A stretch of DNA of 64,000 nt from an uncultured Pseudomonadota bacterium (GCA_903870545.1 CAIQDI010000010.1:1-64000); one strand, 5' to 3'; shown: positions 9,711-19,366, numbered from the stretch's first letter. The notes: generated from the letters alone by a model not told the origin. Made by a program: numbers and translations.

Positions 9711-9989
9711 TTATTTCATCATTGATTTTTTGAACATGCTGTCCAATTTGCTGTTAGTGTCTTGTGCGTATTGAGCAGCACGGTTTGCAGCTGATTCAGC
9801 CGCTGCGGCGCGTGAAGCTGCATCAGCAGCTGCACTTTGTGCGCTGTTAGCGTCAGCAGATGCTTGTGCAACAGATGTTTTCAAGCCATCAACTTGTGAT
9901 TGCAAGTGTTTAATATCATCTGTGCTAGCACAACCAACAACAACAGTAGCGAACAATGCGATTACTGCTAATTTAACGAATTTTTTCAT
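9711..9989 (-). CDS. Lpp-like major outer-membrane lipoprotein
   Basis: This 92-residue protein has a lipoprotein signal peptide ending in the lipobox VVGC (Cys20). A heptad-patterned, alanine-rich helix from about residue 22 to 85 follows. The C-terminus is a lysine (SMMK), as in Braun lipoprotein, where the terminal lysine is joined to peptidoglycan. It is longer than E. coli Lpp (78 residues including signal). A strong terminator follows, and an L,D-transpeptidase gene lies directly upstream on the same strand, which fits an Lpp-peptidoglycan linkage system. Sequence-level identity with Lpp is limited to architecture, so the name is not certain. Confidence 0.8.
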   Translation of the reverse strand: MKKFVKLAVIALFATVVVGCASTDDIKHLQSQVDGLKTSVAQASADANSAQSAAADAASRAAAAESAANRAAQYAQDTNSKLDSMFKKSMMK

Positions 9990-10091
9990 GAGATTTACCT
10001 TATATAAAATGAGAACTTAACGAGAATTTTTACTACAAAAAACACTACAGCTGTGGATAATTTTAACCACCCATCGCTATATTTTCCAGCT

Positions 10092-10649
10092 TTATTTTAT
10101 TTTAACAACCGTACCCGTATCCACTAATTGGCTTAAATGATCGATTTGCGAGTTCGTTAATGCAATACAACCATGCGTCCAATCAAACACTTCATGCACT
10201 CGTGCATCCGCGCTACCTAAGCCATGAATACCAATTTGACCACCGAGCGGTGTGTCTTGTGGTGGGATTTCACCCAATTCCTGAGCGCGAACAATTCGCT
10301 TATATTGACCTTCGTTAATCACACCTTTATCAAAGGCTTTTTCAGCATCTTCAACCGACGGATACGTCAATCCAAAAAACCGCCGAAACGTACTTTTATC
10401 GCCAATCCAGCCAATATGATATTCTCCGTACGGTGTGATATTGTCGCCACGACGCGATTTTAAACCCGCGCCACCCCGACCAATCGCAACGTGTTCAAGC
10501 GTTTCAACCGTTTGCTCGCCTTTTTTGATTTCAATTTTTTTGGCTTTTGTGTCAATCAATAACCACACTTTATCGGGACGCATTTCCGTCGCCGCCATAA
10601 TCGGAACCGAAAACAAACTAACACATAATAATAAATAAGCGCGTAACAT
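10092..10649 (-). CDS. Periplasmic L,D-transpeptidase (YkuD family)
   Basis: This 185-residue exported protein has a signal peptide (residues 1-19, ending IMA-A). Its YkuD catalytic motif is HGLGS, followed about 20 residues on by the cysteine in DWTHGCIAL near residue 161. Such enzymes form meso-DAP crosslinks or attach Lpp to peptidoglycan. The gene ends about 100 bases upstream of an Lpp-like lipoprotein gene on the same strand, so the lipoprotein is a reasonable partner. The extra segment between residues 85 and 140 is helical in character. The choice between crosslinking and Lpp-attaching activity cannot be made from sequence. Confidence 0.88.
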   Translation of the reverse strand: MLRAYLLLCVSLFSVPIMAATEMRPDKVWLLIDTKAKKIEIKKGEQTVETLEHVAIGRGGAGLKSRRGDNITPYGEYHIGWIGDKSTFRRFFGLTYPSVEDAEKAFDKGVINEGQYKRIVRAQELGEIPPQDTPLGGQIGIHGLGSADARVHEVFDWTHGCIALTNSQIDHLSQLVDTGTVVKIK

Positions 10650-10700
10650 ATTTCTCCTACACTGAATGAGTATTTTGGTGTACTTTTAAGCACAATTTAA

Positions 10701-12356
<1,656 letters not shown>

Positions 12357-12381
12357 AAGCTGATATTGCACAAGATCCATC

Positions 12382-12465
12382 GTAGGGGCGTACTGCGTAC
12401 GCCCGTAATGCAGCGAGTTATCATCAAGAATCGTTTTTATGCGGGTTCACGCAGTGAACCCCTAC
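12382..12465 (+). repeat. MITE-like palindromic repeat, copy A
   Basis: This 84-base element begins GTAGGGGCGTACTGCGTACG and ends with CACGCAGTGAACCCCTAC, giving terminal inverted GTAGGGG/CCCCTAC. Each end contains its own small palindrome. A second copy at 43135-43219 lies in opposite orientation and matches at both ends and at TATCATCA and ATC in the middle. No coding potential. It lies in the pgm to peroxidase gap and may also act as a transcription terminator through its hairpins. Confidence 0.85.
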
Positions 12466-12547
12466 AGTCTTTTTGTATATCCGTTAAAACATAAAAATCG
12501 ATTTTGTAAACGCAGCGATTTTTGCGTGTTTACGTCGGTGTGTTAAA

Positions 12548-12576
12548 GTTTGCCGCGCATAAAAGGCGTGGCAAAC
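12548..12576. promoter_or_regulatory. Stem-loop upstream of the diheme peroxidase gene
   Basis: GTTTGCCGCGC pairs with GCGTGGCAAAC (11 pairs, one G-U) around a seven-base loop, 61 bases before the peroxidase start. No T-run follows. It could be an operator palindrome or a leader hairpin; I cannot assign a regulator. Confidence 0.45.
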
Positions 12577-12636
12577 GTTACGTCAATTGTGAATCTAAAA
12601 TAAAAATTATTTTTGTACACTTTAGGAGAGTTAGAA

Positions 12637-13641
12637 ATGTTTAAACTTCGTTCATTAGTAACGGCTTTAGCGTTAGTCGGTTCCGTTTCAGTGGCCAGCG
12701 CGTGGGAAGTTTTACCGACGCAAGCCCCCGAACCTGCGGATAATAAAAGCAGTGTCGAAAAAGTAGAATTAGGCAAAATGCTTTATCACGACCCGCGTTT
12801 GTCTTCGACTGGCACGGTGTCTTGCGCGTCTTGCCACAACACCATGTTGGGCGGCGAAGATAATCGCGCCAATTCAATGGGCGTACAAGCACAACTCGGC
12901 GGACGCAGTGCGCCAACTGTTTGGAATTCAGCGTTTAATAAAGTGCAATTTTGGGATGGACGCGCGGCAACGTTGGAAGAACAAGCTGCGGGTCCCGTTA
13001 CCAGTCCGGTTGAAATGGGCATGAAAAATTGGGATGACGTGGTGGCGCGTTTGAAATCCATCGACGGTTATCAAACGGCATTTGAAAAGGCGTTTGGTAA
13101 AGATGCCATTTCTAAAGATACCGCCACTAAAGCAATTGCAGCGTATGAACGCACCTTGATTACGCCAAATAGCCCGTACGATAAATTTGTCGGTGGCGAT
13201 AAATCCGCGTTATCGGCTCAACAAATTCGCGGCATGGAAAAAGTAGCAGAACTTGGCTGCACCAGTTGCCACAGTGGTGCGGCGTTTAATGGCGCGGGAA
13301 CGTTCCAAAAATTCCCGATGATTAACGACGGTTATTTGGAAGCAAAATACCATTTCAGCAAAGACAAAGGTGTGGCGGACGTATCTAAAAAAGCGGAAGA
13401 CGAGCATTTCTGGAAAGTGCCAACGTTGCGAAATATCGCGTTGACCGCGCCGTATTTGCACAATGGTTCCGTCGCCACGTTAGATGAAGCCGTCAACGTG
13501 ATGGCAAAAGTGCAATTGAACAAAGAATTATCAAAAGACGAAACCGCTGACATCGTGGCGTTTTTGAATGGTTTGACGGGTGAATTCCCAAAACAAACCA
13601 TGCCAACATTACCCGCCACATCGGGCAAAACGGTAAATTAA
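12637..13641 (+). CDS. Periplasmic diheme cytochrome c peroxidase (CcpA/MauG family)
   Basis: This 334-residue protein has a signal peptide (residues 1-22, ending ASA-W) and two heme c motifs, CASCH near residue 59 and CTSCH near 207. The GRSAPTVWN-FWDGRA segment is typical of bacterial diheme peroxidases. It would reduce hydrogen peroxide in the periplasm with electrons from cytochrome c or cupredoxins; MauG-like roles remain possible. The start is ATG at 12637 because AGGAGAG lies 7-13 bases before it and the signal peptide begins there; the upstream in-frame TTG has no such support. A peroxiredoxin gene follows, making a peroxide-defence neighbourhood. Confidence 0.92.
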   Translation: MFKLRSLVTALALVGSVSVASAWEVLPTQAPEPADNKSSVEKVELGKMLYHDPRLSSTGTVSCASCHNTMLGGEDNRANSMGVQAQLGGRSAPTVWNSAFNKVQFWDGRAATLEEQAAGPVTSPVEMGMKNWDDVVARLKSIDGYQTAFEKAFGKDAISKDTATKAIAAYERTLITPNSPYDKFVGGDKSALSAQQIRGMEKVAELGCTSCHSGAAFNGAGTFQKFPMINDGYLEAKYHFSKDKGVADVSKKAEDEHFWKVPTLRNIALTAPYLHNGSVATLDEAVNVMAKVQLNKELSKDETADIVAFLNGLTGEFPKQTMPTLPATSGKTVN

Positions 13642-13649
13642 ATCTCAAC

Positions 13650-13676
13650 GGTGAGCGTGACAAATTCGCGCTCGCC
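13650..13676 (+). terminator. Possible hairpin terminator after the peroxidase gene
   Basis: GGTGAGCG pairs with CGCTCGCC (eight pairs, one G-U), starting nine bases after the peroxidase stop codon. There is no T-run, so intrinsic termination is doubtful. Confidence 0.35.
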
Positions 13677-13767
13677 TAGATGATTACCGACTAATTTAGT
13701 GTAGAATTACGCCGTCGTCTTAATCGGCAGTTTGAGTTATTTTTTATTTTCATTATTGGAGTTATTC

Positions 13768-14373
13768 ATGAGTGTTTTAGTTGGCAAACAAGCCCCAGAT
13801 TTCACTGTTCCAGCGGTTTTAGGTAATGGTGAAATCGTCGATTCATTTAACTTTGCTGAAGCAACCCAAGGCAAATACGCGATTATCTTTTTCTATCCGT
13901 TAGATTTCACCTTCGTTTGCCCAAGCGAATTGATTGCGTTGGATCACCGCATGGAAGAATTCACCAAACGTAATGTGGAAGTAATTGCCGTGTCTATCGA
14001 TTCACATTTCACGCATAACGCATGGCGCAACACGCCCATCAATCAAGGCGGTATTGGTCAAGTGAAATACACGATGGCAGCCGATTTGAGCCATTCGATT
14101 GTGAACGCTTACGATGTAGCCGTTGAAGGCGTTGGCATTGCGTACCGTGGCGCGTTTTTGATTGATACGACTGGCAAAGTACGTCATCAAGTGGTCAACG
14201 ATTTACCATTAGGTCGTGACATGGATGAATTATTGCGTATGGTTGATGCGTTACAATTCCACGAAGAACACGGTGAAGTTTGTCCAGCCGGTTGGAAAAA
14301 AGGCGATGCAGGTATGAACGCAAGTCCAGCGGGTGTTGCAGAATATCTTGCTACCAACGAAGCTAAATTATAA
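13768..14373 (+). CDS. Typical 2-Cys peroxiredoxin
   Basis: This 201-residue thiol peroxidase of the AhpC/Prx1 type has the peroxidatic cysteine in FTFVCPSE near residue 51. The resolving cysteine is in HGEVCPAGW near 171, followed by the C-terminal arm. It reduces hydrogen and organic peroxides using a thioredoxin-type reductant in the cytoplasm. Start at ATG 13768 is chosen because TTGGAG precedes it and the protein then begins MSVLVGKQAPDF as in homologues. No ahpF is adjacent. A candidate -10 (TAGAAT) lies about 70 bases upstream; I see no convincing -35. Confidence 0.95.
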   Translation: MSVLVGKQAPDFTVPAVLGNGEIVDSFNFAEATQGKYAIIFFYPLDFTFVCPSELIALDHRMEEFTKRNVEVIAVSIDSHFTHNAWRNTPINQGGIGQVKYTMAADLSHSIVNAYDVAVEGVGIAYRGAFLIDTTGKVRHQVVNDLPLGRDMDELLRMVDALQFHEEHGEVCPAGWKKGDAGMNASPAGVAEYLATNEAKL

Positions 14374-14389
14374 TTCGATTGGTCAAACG

Positions 14390-14421
14390 AAAGGCGCAAG
14401 GTTTGAAAATCTTGCGCCTTT
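14390..14421. terminator. Bidirectional intrinsic terminator
   Basis: AAGGCGCAAG pairs perfectly with CTTGCGCCTT around a ten-base loop, and TTTTGTGTTTT follows on the plus strand. It lies between the convergent peroxiredoxin and small membrane protein genes and can serve both. Confidence 0.85.
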
Positions 14422-14427
14422 TGTGTT

Positions 14428-14700
14428 TTAAGAATTATCGCGTTTGGCATCGAGTAACAATTTTTTACGAATCAACCAAGCCGCCGCAACACCCACAAAC
14501 GCCGGCAAGTTAGATGAAATAAACGCTGCCGATGGACTTTTAGGCAACAACGTATCAGCGGCTAAATGTGCCAGCTCCCACGTTATGGCAAAACCCATTA
14601 AACCAATAATCGCCCATTTAACCGGTGGTTCGTCATGGTCTTTGGCAGTCAGATAAAACCAAATTACAACGCCTGCTGCTGCCATTTTTGCTAATAACAT
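14428..14700 (-). CDS. Small membrane protein of unknown function
   Basis: This 90-residue protein has three predicted membrane segments (about residues 3-19, 28-46 and 59-76) and a basic C-terminus (RKKLLLDAKRDNS). I do not recognise the family. The start at 14700 follows AAGGAGAGGAAAAT, a good ribosome binding site, which supports it being real. It is convergent with the peroxiredoxin gene and divergent from mutY. Confidence 0.7.
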   Translation of the reverse strand: MLLAKMAAAGVVIWFYLTAKDHDEPPVKWAIIGLMGFAITWELAHLAADTLLPKSPSAAFISSNLPAFVGVAAAWLIRKKLLLDAKRDNS

Positions 14701-14743
14701 TTTCCTCTCCTTTTTATTCTTTTTATGAGCTTGAAATCATAGC

Positions 14744-15793
14744 ATGACGCTAGAAAAACCACCCACAGACTTTGATTTTGCCAACGCTTTATTGACGTGG
14801 TTCGACACACACGGGCGAAAAGATTTGCCGTGGCAGCAGGATAAATCACCGTATCGCGTGTGGTTGTCCGAAATTATGTTGCAACAAACGCAAGTCGCTA
14901 CCGTAATTCCGTATTTTCAAGCGTTCATTGCAAAATTTCCCACCGTCGAAACCTTAGCCGCCGCACCACTTGACGACGTTTTATTGCGTTGGGCGGGATT
15001 GGGTTATTACGCTCGCGCTCGAAATTTGCATCATGCCGCGCAAACGATTATTCAATTCGGTTATTTTCCGAATACGCTACCTGAATTGTTGGCGTTATCG
15101 GGCATTGGAAAATCGACAGCGGGAGCTATTTTGAGCATTGCGTTTCAAACATCGCAGCCAATTCTGGATGGCAATGTGAAACGGGTTTTAACGCGCTTTT
15201 ATGCGGTTTCAGGTTGGACAGGATTGCGCGAAGTTGAAACGAAATTGTGGGCATTGAGCGAAAAAATTACACCGTCGGAACGGTGCGATGATTACACGCA
15301 AGCGATTATGGATTTGGGCGCGACGCTTTGTACGCGCAGTAAACCGCGTTGTGGTGATTGCCCGATGTCAACGAATTGCGCCGCATTTTTGACGCAAACT
15401 GTGGCACAGTATCCGTCGTCGAAACCCGCAAAAAAATCGCCGATTAAACAAACGCTTTTTTTGGTGATTCGCAATGAACAGCACCAACTTTGGCTGGAAC
15501 AACGTCCGACCAAAGGAATTTGGGGCGGATTGTGGAGTTTGCCCGAAGTTGCAACGCGGGAAGACGCGCAATTATGGTGTCATGAACGCAATTTAACCAT
15601 TCAAAATCACCACTTTTCGCCGACGCAACGGCACACATTTTCACATTACCATTTGGATTTCACACCGCTGTTGATGGACGTGAATGCCATCGATAATTTA
15701 AATTTTCACACGCGCCAAGAATGGCAAAATCGGGCATTACCCGCGCCGATTAACACACTTTTAACGCAACTTACAACAGAGGATTTTTTATGA
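14744..15793 (+). CDS. mutY: A/G-specific adenine DNA glycosylase
   Basis: This 349-residue base-excision repair enzyme removes adenine mispaired with 8-oxoguanine. The helix-hairpin-helix segment is [18 protein letters not shown] near residue 110, followed by the conserved LDGNVKRVL. The iron-sulfur ligands follow the C-x6-C-x2-C-x5-C pattern (residues about 199-215, [17 protein letters not shown]). The C-terminal NUDIX-like domain recognises 8-oxoG. Its stop overlaps the yggX start by four bases, as in the E. coli mutY-yggX operon. Confidence 0.96.
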   Translation: MTLEKPPTDFDFANALLTWFDTHGRKDLPWQQDKSPYRVWLSEIMLQQTQVATVIPYFQAFIAKFPTVETLAAAPLDDVLLRWAGLGYYARARNLHHAAQTIIQFGYFPNTLPELLALSGIGKSTAGAILSIAFQTSQPILDGNVKRVLTRFYAVSGWTGLREVETKLWALSEKITPSERCDDYTQAIMDLGATLCTRSKPRCGDCPMSTNCAAFLTQTVAQYPSSKPAKKSPIKQTLFLVIRNEQHQLWLEQRPTKGIWGGLWSLPEVATREDAQLWCHERNLTIQNHHFSPTQRHTFSHYHLDFTPLLMDVNAIDNLNFHTRQEWQNRALPAPINTLLTQLTTEDFL

Positions 15794-16062
15794 CACGCAC
15801 CATTCATTGTGTAAAACTGGGTACCGAAGCCGAAGGTTTAGACGCGCCACCATTTCCTGGTGAACAAGGTTTAGAAATTTTTGAACACATTTCAAAAGGC
15901 GCGTGGCAAGCGTGGTTAAGCCAACAAACTATGCTGATTAACGAAAATCGATTAGCCAGTTTTGATCCAAAAGCGCGGTCATTTTTAGCCGCCGAACGTC
16001 GCAAATTTTTATTTGAAGGCAATAACGAAAAGCCTGAAGGCTACGTCGCGCCAGTACAATAA
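15790..16062 (+). CDS. yggX: Fe(2+)-trafficking protein YggX
   Basis: This 90-residue protein begins [17 protein letters not shown], with the conserved Cys7, and contains the family segment [19 protein letters not shown]. It helps protect and load iron-sulfur proteins under oxidative stress. The overlap with mutY, itself an iron-sulfur enzyme, matches the conserved operon. Cytoplasmic, standard length. Confidence 0.96.
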   Translation: MTRTIHCVKLGTEAEGLDAPPFPGEQGLEIFEHISKGAWQAWLSQQTMLINENRLASFDPKARSFLAAERRKFLFEGNNEKPEGYVAPVQ

Positions 16063-16078
16063 ATCGCTAGAAAAGAAA

Positions 16079-16108
16079 AACCGCCTGATAATTGCTCATC
16101 AGACGGTT
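16079..16108. terminator. Hairpin between yggX and the ODP-like gene, probably bidirectional
   Basis: ACCGCCTGAT pairs with ATCAGACGGT with one mismatch. T-rich sequence follows on the minus strand (A-rich on plus at 16070-16080). It probably ends the minus-strand chemotaxis operon after the ODP-like gene. Confidence 0.6.
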
Positions 16109-16111
16109 CTT

Positions 16112-16216
16112 CCCCACTTTCTCAACAAAAAACAAAAACACAACAAACAACTTTTTTCTAACAGAACACAAACTCAACCACTCTTAACAACACACAACAA
16201 ATTTATATTTTCTCTA
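16112..16216 (+). promoter_or_regulatory. Strand-biased, G-free tract after yggX (possible rut site for Rho)
   Basis: About 105 bases on the plus strand contain one G (in ACAGAAC) while C is common and evenly spread. This is the C-rich, unstructured pattern bound by Rho. It starts just after the hairpin downstream of yggX and ends at the stop codon of the convergent ODP-like gene. On the minus strand the same tract is a C-free 3' untranslated region. Confidence 0.45.
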
Positions 16217-16217
16217 A

Positions 16218-16946
16218 CTAAACACCGGTTCCAACTTGTAACGAATCGAACCAATCAAGGAAACGTTTCACGTCGTCGCCTTTAAACATGCGCCCATGTT
16301 GTGGAGCTAAAATATCAATATCTAAATTTCTAACGCGATCAACCCACGCGCGTTTGGCTTGATTCGACGGCATCATTCGCTGATGGTAATAACGCATTTT
16401 TTCAACGTGAACATCAAAACGTTCCACAAATACCGGCGCACCAGGTGCTTCAAACGCGGAACCAACGCTACCACACATTAAAATTTTCGCTTGGGGATCA
16501 TACACATGAAACCCACAAGGTGAATGCAAATAATGTGCCGGAATAATTTGTAATTCGACTGATTCTATTTTAATTGTTTCGCCATTATCAGGAATCGGTA
16601 CATATTGAATGGATTCACAACCAAAATGACGAATGTAGCCTTCCCAAAGTGCGGGCGCGTGCAATTTTGCATTCGACAACGCTTGATCCCACAAACCCAA
16701 AGACGAAATTACATCAGGATCTTGGTGCGAAGCGAATAAATCGGTAATTTGTTCAACCGGTGCATGATGCAAAACCGCCGCCATCATCGGTGCAAATAAT
16801 TCTGTACCACCGGGTTCCAGCAATAAACATTTATTCGCTGTACGAACAATATACTGATTACTATCGATAATGTTATCGGGTTTATTTTCGTCGCGTCCAA
16901 ACATAATCCATTGGTGCGCTCCCTCATAAATTTTGGTCATTTTCAT
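16218..16946 (-). CDS. Metallo-beta-lactamase-fold diiron protein, ODP (oxygen-binding) type
   Basis: This 242-residue cytoplasmic protein has the MBL fold of flavodiiron proteins without the flavodoxin domain. The metal motif is H74-Q-D76-P-D78-V, then PAHYLHSP with His138 and His141, then CGSVGSA near 158-164, then the late PQHG with His217. Where flavodiiron proteins have a bridging aspartate (GD), this one has Ser160. Stand-alone proteins of this kind (ODP) have been described as iron and oxygen sensors that act on CheA and are encoded with cytoplasmic chemoreceptors. Here it is the last gene of a chemotaxis cluster, 18 bases after a receptor-tip-like gene, so a sensory role is a strong inference. 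A hydrolase or detoxifying role is the alternative. Confidence 0.75.
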   Translation of the reverse strand: MKMTKIYEGAHQWIMFGRDENKPDNIIDSNQYIVRTANKCLLLEPGGTELFAPMMAAVLHHAPVEQITDLFASHQDPDVISSLGLWDQALSNAKLHAPALWEGYIRHFGCESIQYVPIPDNGETIKIESVELQIIPAHYLHSPCGFHVYDPQAKILMCGSVGSAFEAPGAPVFVERFDVHVEKMRYYHQRMMPSNQAKRAWVDRVRNLDIDILAPQHGRMFKGDDVKRFLDWFDSLQVGTGV

Positions 16947-16964
16947 AAAAACAATGTTCCTATT

Positions 16965-17573
16965 TTAACTATTGCGATAAATCGATAATGCGATGCGACA
17001 CCGTTGCACATTATCATGAATGGTATGCGCGGCTTTATCGACGCTTTCGGCAACGGCTTGTAAACTTTGCAAATACTCGCCCGCTTGCGAGGCTTCAATT
17101 CGAGAGTTTGCCGCAATAACTCGTGCCGCTCGTGCGTGGTGCATCACCGCTTCGAGCTGTCCTAATAATTGCGTCACGTCACGTTTAAATTGACGTTGGC
17201 AATCCTGCATAATGGTTCTTGCGGTTGTAATAGGCTCTTGCATCGAATCGGCATAACACGCCCCGACCGCTAATTTTGCGACTTGTTCAAAACGGTTATA
17301 AGCAGCGGTTCGTCTATATTCATTCACCGTCAACCGATACAATAACAACGCATACACGTTGATATTGGTGACTAATTCAATCGTTTCTTTCGCCAGTTCG
17401 TTAATAAAATCGGTAATCGGTTGAAAACCTTTGGCTTTATCACCCGCTCGAAACGCAATCGCTTTCGCATTCGCTGCCGCTAACGAAATCTCTTTCGCCA
17501 CGACCATCACCGCACTCAACTCCGACGTAATCGAAGCAACAGCAATAAATTGTGATTTTGTCTGACTATTCAT
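16965..17573 (-). CDS. Small cytoplasmic protein with two receptor-signalling-tip-like segments
   Basis: This all-helical 202-residue protein has no membrane segment and no sensor domain. Residues 34-61 (ANAKAIAFRAGDKAKGF onward) and 154-185 (AANSRIEASQAGE onward) both resemble the signalling-tip helix of methyl-accepting receptors, compared with LNASVEAARAGEQGRGF in the receptor at 22310-24631. Shared positions are N-A/S, E-A or A-F-R, A-G-E/D, and the V/I-A...L-A spacing. The glutamates and glycines are only partly kept, so it may be a degenerate or truncated receptor. It lies between cheB and the ODP-like gene, same strand. Inference: an adaptor that couples the ODP-like protein to CheA/CheW arrays. 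Confidence 0.6.
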   Translation of the reverse strand: MNSQTKSQFIAVASITSELSAVMVVAKEISLAAANAKAIAFRAGDKAKGFQPITDFINELAKETIELVTNINVYALLLYRLTVNEYRRTAAYNRFEQVAKLAVGACYADSMQEPITTARTIMQDCQRQFKRDVTQLLGQLEAVMHHARAARVIAANSRIEASQAGEYLQSLQAVAESVDKAAHTIHDNVQRCRIALSIYRNS

Positions 17574-17608
17574 AATGTTTTTTTTCGCCTGAAAATAATG
17601 TCTGTTGA

Positions 17609-18682
17609 TTAGCGCGATCCAGATTTGACCAGCGTCAAAATTTTAGCAGCAATGTCATCTAACGGAACAACGTAATCGACACAACCTAATTTAAATGCCG
17701 CCCCTGGCATTCCCCACACCACACTCGACGCTTCATCTTGCACAATGGTTTTTGTACCAGCTGCCTTCATGGCTTTCATTCCGACTGCACCGTCTGCTCC
17801 CATTCCTGTAAGCAAAACACATACCGCATTTTCACCGGCACATTTCGCCGCCGCATAAAATAGCACATCTACCGACGGTTTATGCCGATTCACTGGCTCA
17901 CCATTTTGTAACTGAATCACATATTGATTATTGCTACGGATGACTTCCATGTGTTGATTGCCTGGCGCGAGATAAATGTTGCCCCACTCCACAACTTGAC
18001 CATGCACAGGAATACTCGCCGTCATTTCTGTTATCGAATCAATATGATTCACAAACGATTCGCTAAACGCCGCTGGCAAATGTTGAGTGATTAGAATGGG
18101 TGGACTGTCGGCGGGCATATTTTTCATGACTACTTTGATTGCCTCGGTGCCGCCTGTCGATGACCCCAACACAATGATTTTATTAAAACCCGTGTGTTTT
18201 CGAGCTGATAAAATTCGCTGCATTGGATTGAGCTCTTTTTCAATGTCGAGCGGTTCCTCGCAGATTTTTATTGCTTGAACATTGGTATTCGCGGCGAGGC
18301 GTACTTTCGCAATAATTTCTTCCGAATAATCGACCAAAGTATTCTCAGCATTTACTTTAGGTTTCGCCACAAAATCGACAGCACCTAACGCCATCGCATT
18401 CAATGTAGCTTCGGCACCGTGTTCGGTTAATGCTGAAATCATCACCACTGGTGTCGGACGCAAACGCATTAAATTTCGCAAAAACGTCAGTCCATCCATG
18501 TGTGGCATCTCAATATCCAATGTTAATACATCGGGATTGAGCTGCTTAATCATTTCGCGGGCGACTAACGCATTTTCCGCTGCACCCACTACTTCAATAT
18601 CAGCGGCGGTATCCAGCACACGGGTTAGCACTTTTCGGATTAACAAAGAATCGTCAATAATCAAAACTCGAATTTTTTTCAT
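17609..18682 (-). CDS. cheB: Chemotaxis methylesterase/glutamine deamidase
   Basis: This 357-residue protein has an N-terminal receiver domain (residues 3-120, with DD at 11-12 and the phospho-acceptor in LTLDIEMPHMDG near 56). A linker leads to the C-terminal methylesterase domain with Ser in GSSTGGTEA near 173, His in ITQHLPAAF near 200 and Asp in TGMGADGAVG near 295. It demethylates receptors after phosphorylation by CheA. It lies upstream of the receptor-tip-like gene and downstream of cheD in the same operon. Confidence 0.96.
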   Translation of the reverse strand: MKKIRVLIIDDSLLIRKVLTRVLDTAADIEVVGAAENALVAREMIKQLNPDVLTLDIEMPHMDGLTFLRNLMRLRPTPVVMISALTEHGAEATLNAMALGAVDFVAKPKVNAENTLVDYSEEIIAKVRLAANTNVQAIKICEEPLDIEKELNPMQRILSARKHTGFNKIIVLGSSTGGTEAIKVVMKNMPADSPPILITQHLPAAFSESFVNHIDSITEMTASIPVHGQVVEWGNIYLAPGNQHMEVIRSNNQYVIQLQNGEPVNRHKPSVDVLFYAAAKCAGENAVCVLLTGMGADGAVGMKAMKAAGTKTIVQDEASSVVWGMPGAAFKLGCVDYVVPLDDIAAKILTLVKSGSR

Positions 18683-18730
18683 GTACGACTCTAAAATTTA
18701 TATAATCGATTCGTAGTTAAATTATTTAAA

Positions 18731-19366
18731 CTAAAATAACTCAACATCGCCTTCAACCGGCAAATCTTTGATGTTTCTTGAATATTGACGCTCACGCTGT
18801 GCAATCGTGTCGTTATGTAAATCTTGAATTCTCTTCATGCCCACTTTACCCGTTTTTGGAAAATAAATTACTTTGCGTGGATAAATATCACCTAAATCTT
18901 GAGAGAGTAACGCTAATCCTTCTTGGTCAATATAATCCAAAATAAAACTGATATTACTTTTACCTACGTCACCTAATGTCGGAATAATTTTGCCACCGCC
19001 AAACACTTTGATTTCTAAATTTTTACGCTTGCCACCATTGGACAAAATCGTATTGATTAAATGCTCCATCGCATAATTGCCGTAGCGTGTGGCATTACCA
19101 ATCAAGGCATCGCTACCTTGTTTCATTTTCGTCGCCGTTGTTTCGGGTAACATAAAATGATTCATTCCGCCGACCCCTGTTTCTTTGTCGCGCACACACG
19201 CCGAAATACACGATCCTAAAACCGTCGTAATGAGTTCGTTTTCATCGGTGACGTAATACTCACCGGGCAATATTTTTGCCGCAACAATGCCGTAATCTCT
19301 GTCTAGGTAACGATTGATATGATCAAAGCCGTGAATAGACGGCTTGTTAATTTGATTCGAATTCAT
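18731..19366 (-). CDS. cheD: Chemoreceptor glutamine deamidase
   Basis: This 211-residue protein converts receptor glutamines to glutamates. The catalytic Cys is in VLGSCISACVRD near residue 52 and His in GGMNHFMLPE near 69; the family's FGGGKI is near 122. Its start codon follows the cheR stop with no gap. Standard length apart from a short N-terminal extension. Confidence 0.95.
   Translation of the reverse strand: MNSNQINKPSIHGFDHINRYLDRDYGIVAAKILPGEYYVTDENELITTVLGSCISACVRDKETGVGGMNHFMLPETTATKMKQGSDALIGNATRYGNYAMEHLINTILSNGGKRKNLEIKVFGGGKIIPTLGDVGKSNISFILDYIDQEGLALLSQDLGDIYPRKVIYFPKTGKVGMKRIQDLHNDTIAQRERQYSRNIKDLPVEGDVELF

Noticed and set aside
10052-10060. A perfect E. coli-type DnaA box (TTATCCACA on the minus strand) upstream of the Lpp-like gene
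   Set aside because: A single 9-base site is expected about once in two such windows by chance, and the true origin boxes here are of the TTATGCACA type and clustered.
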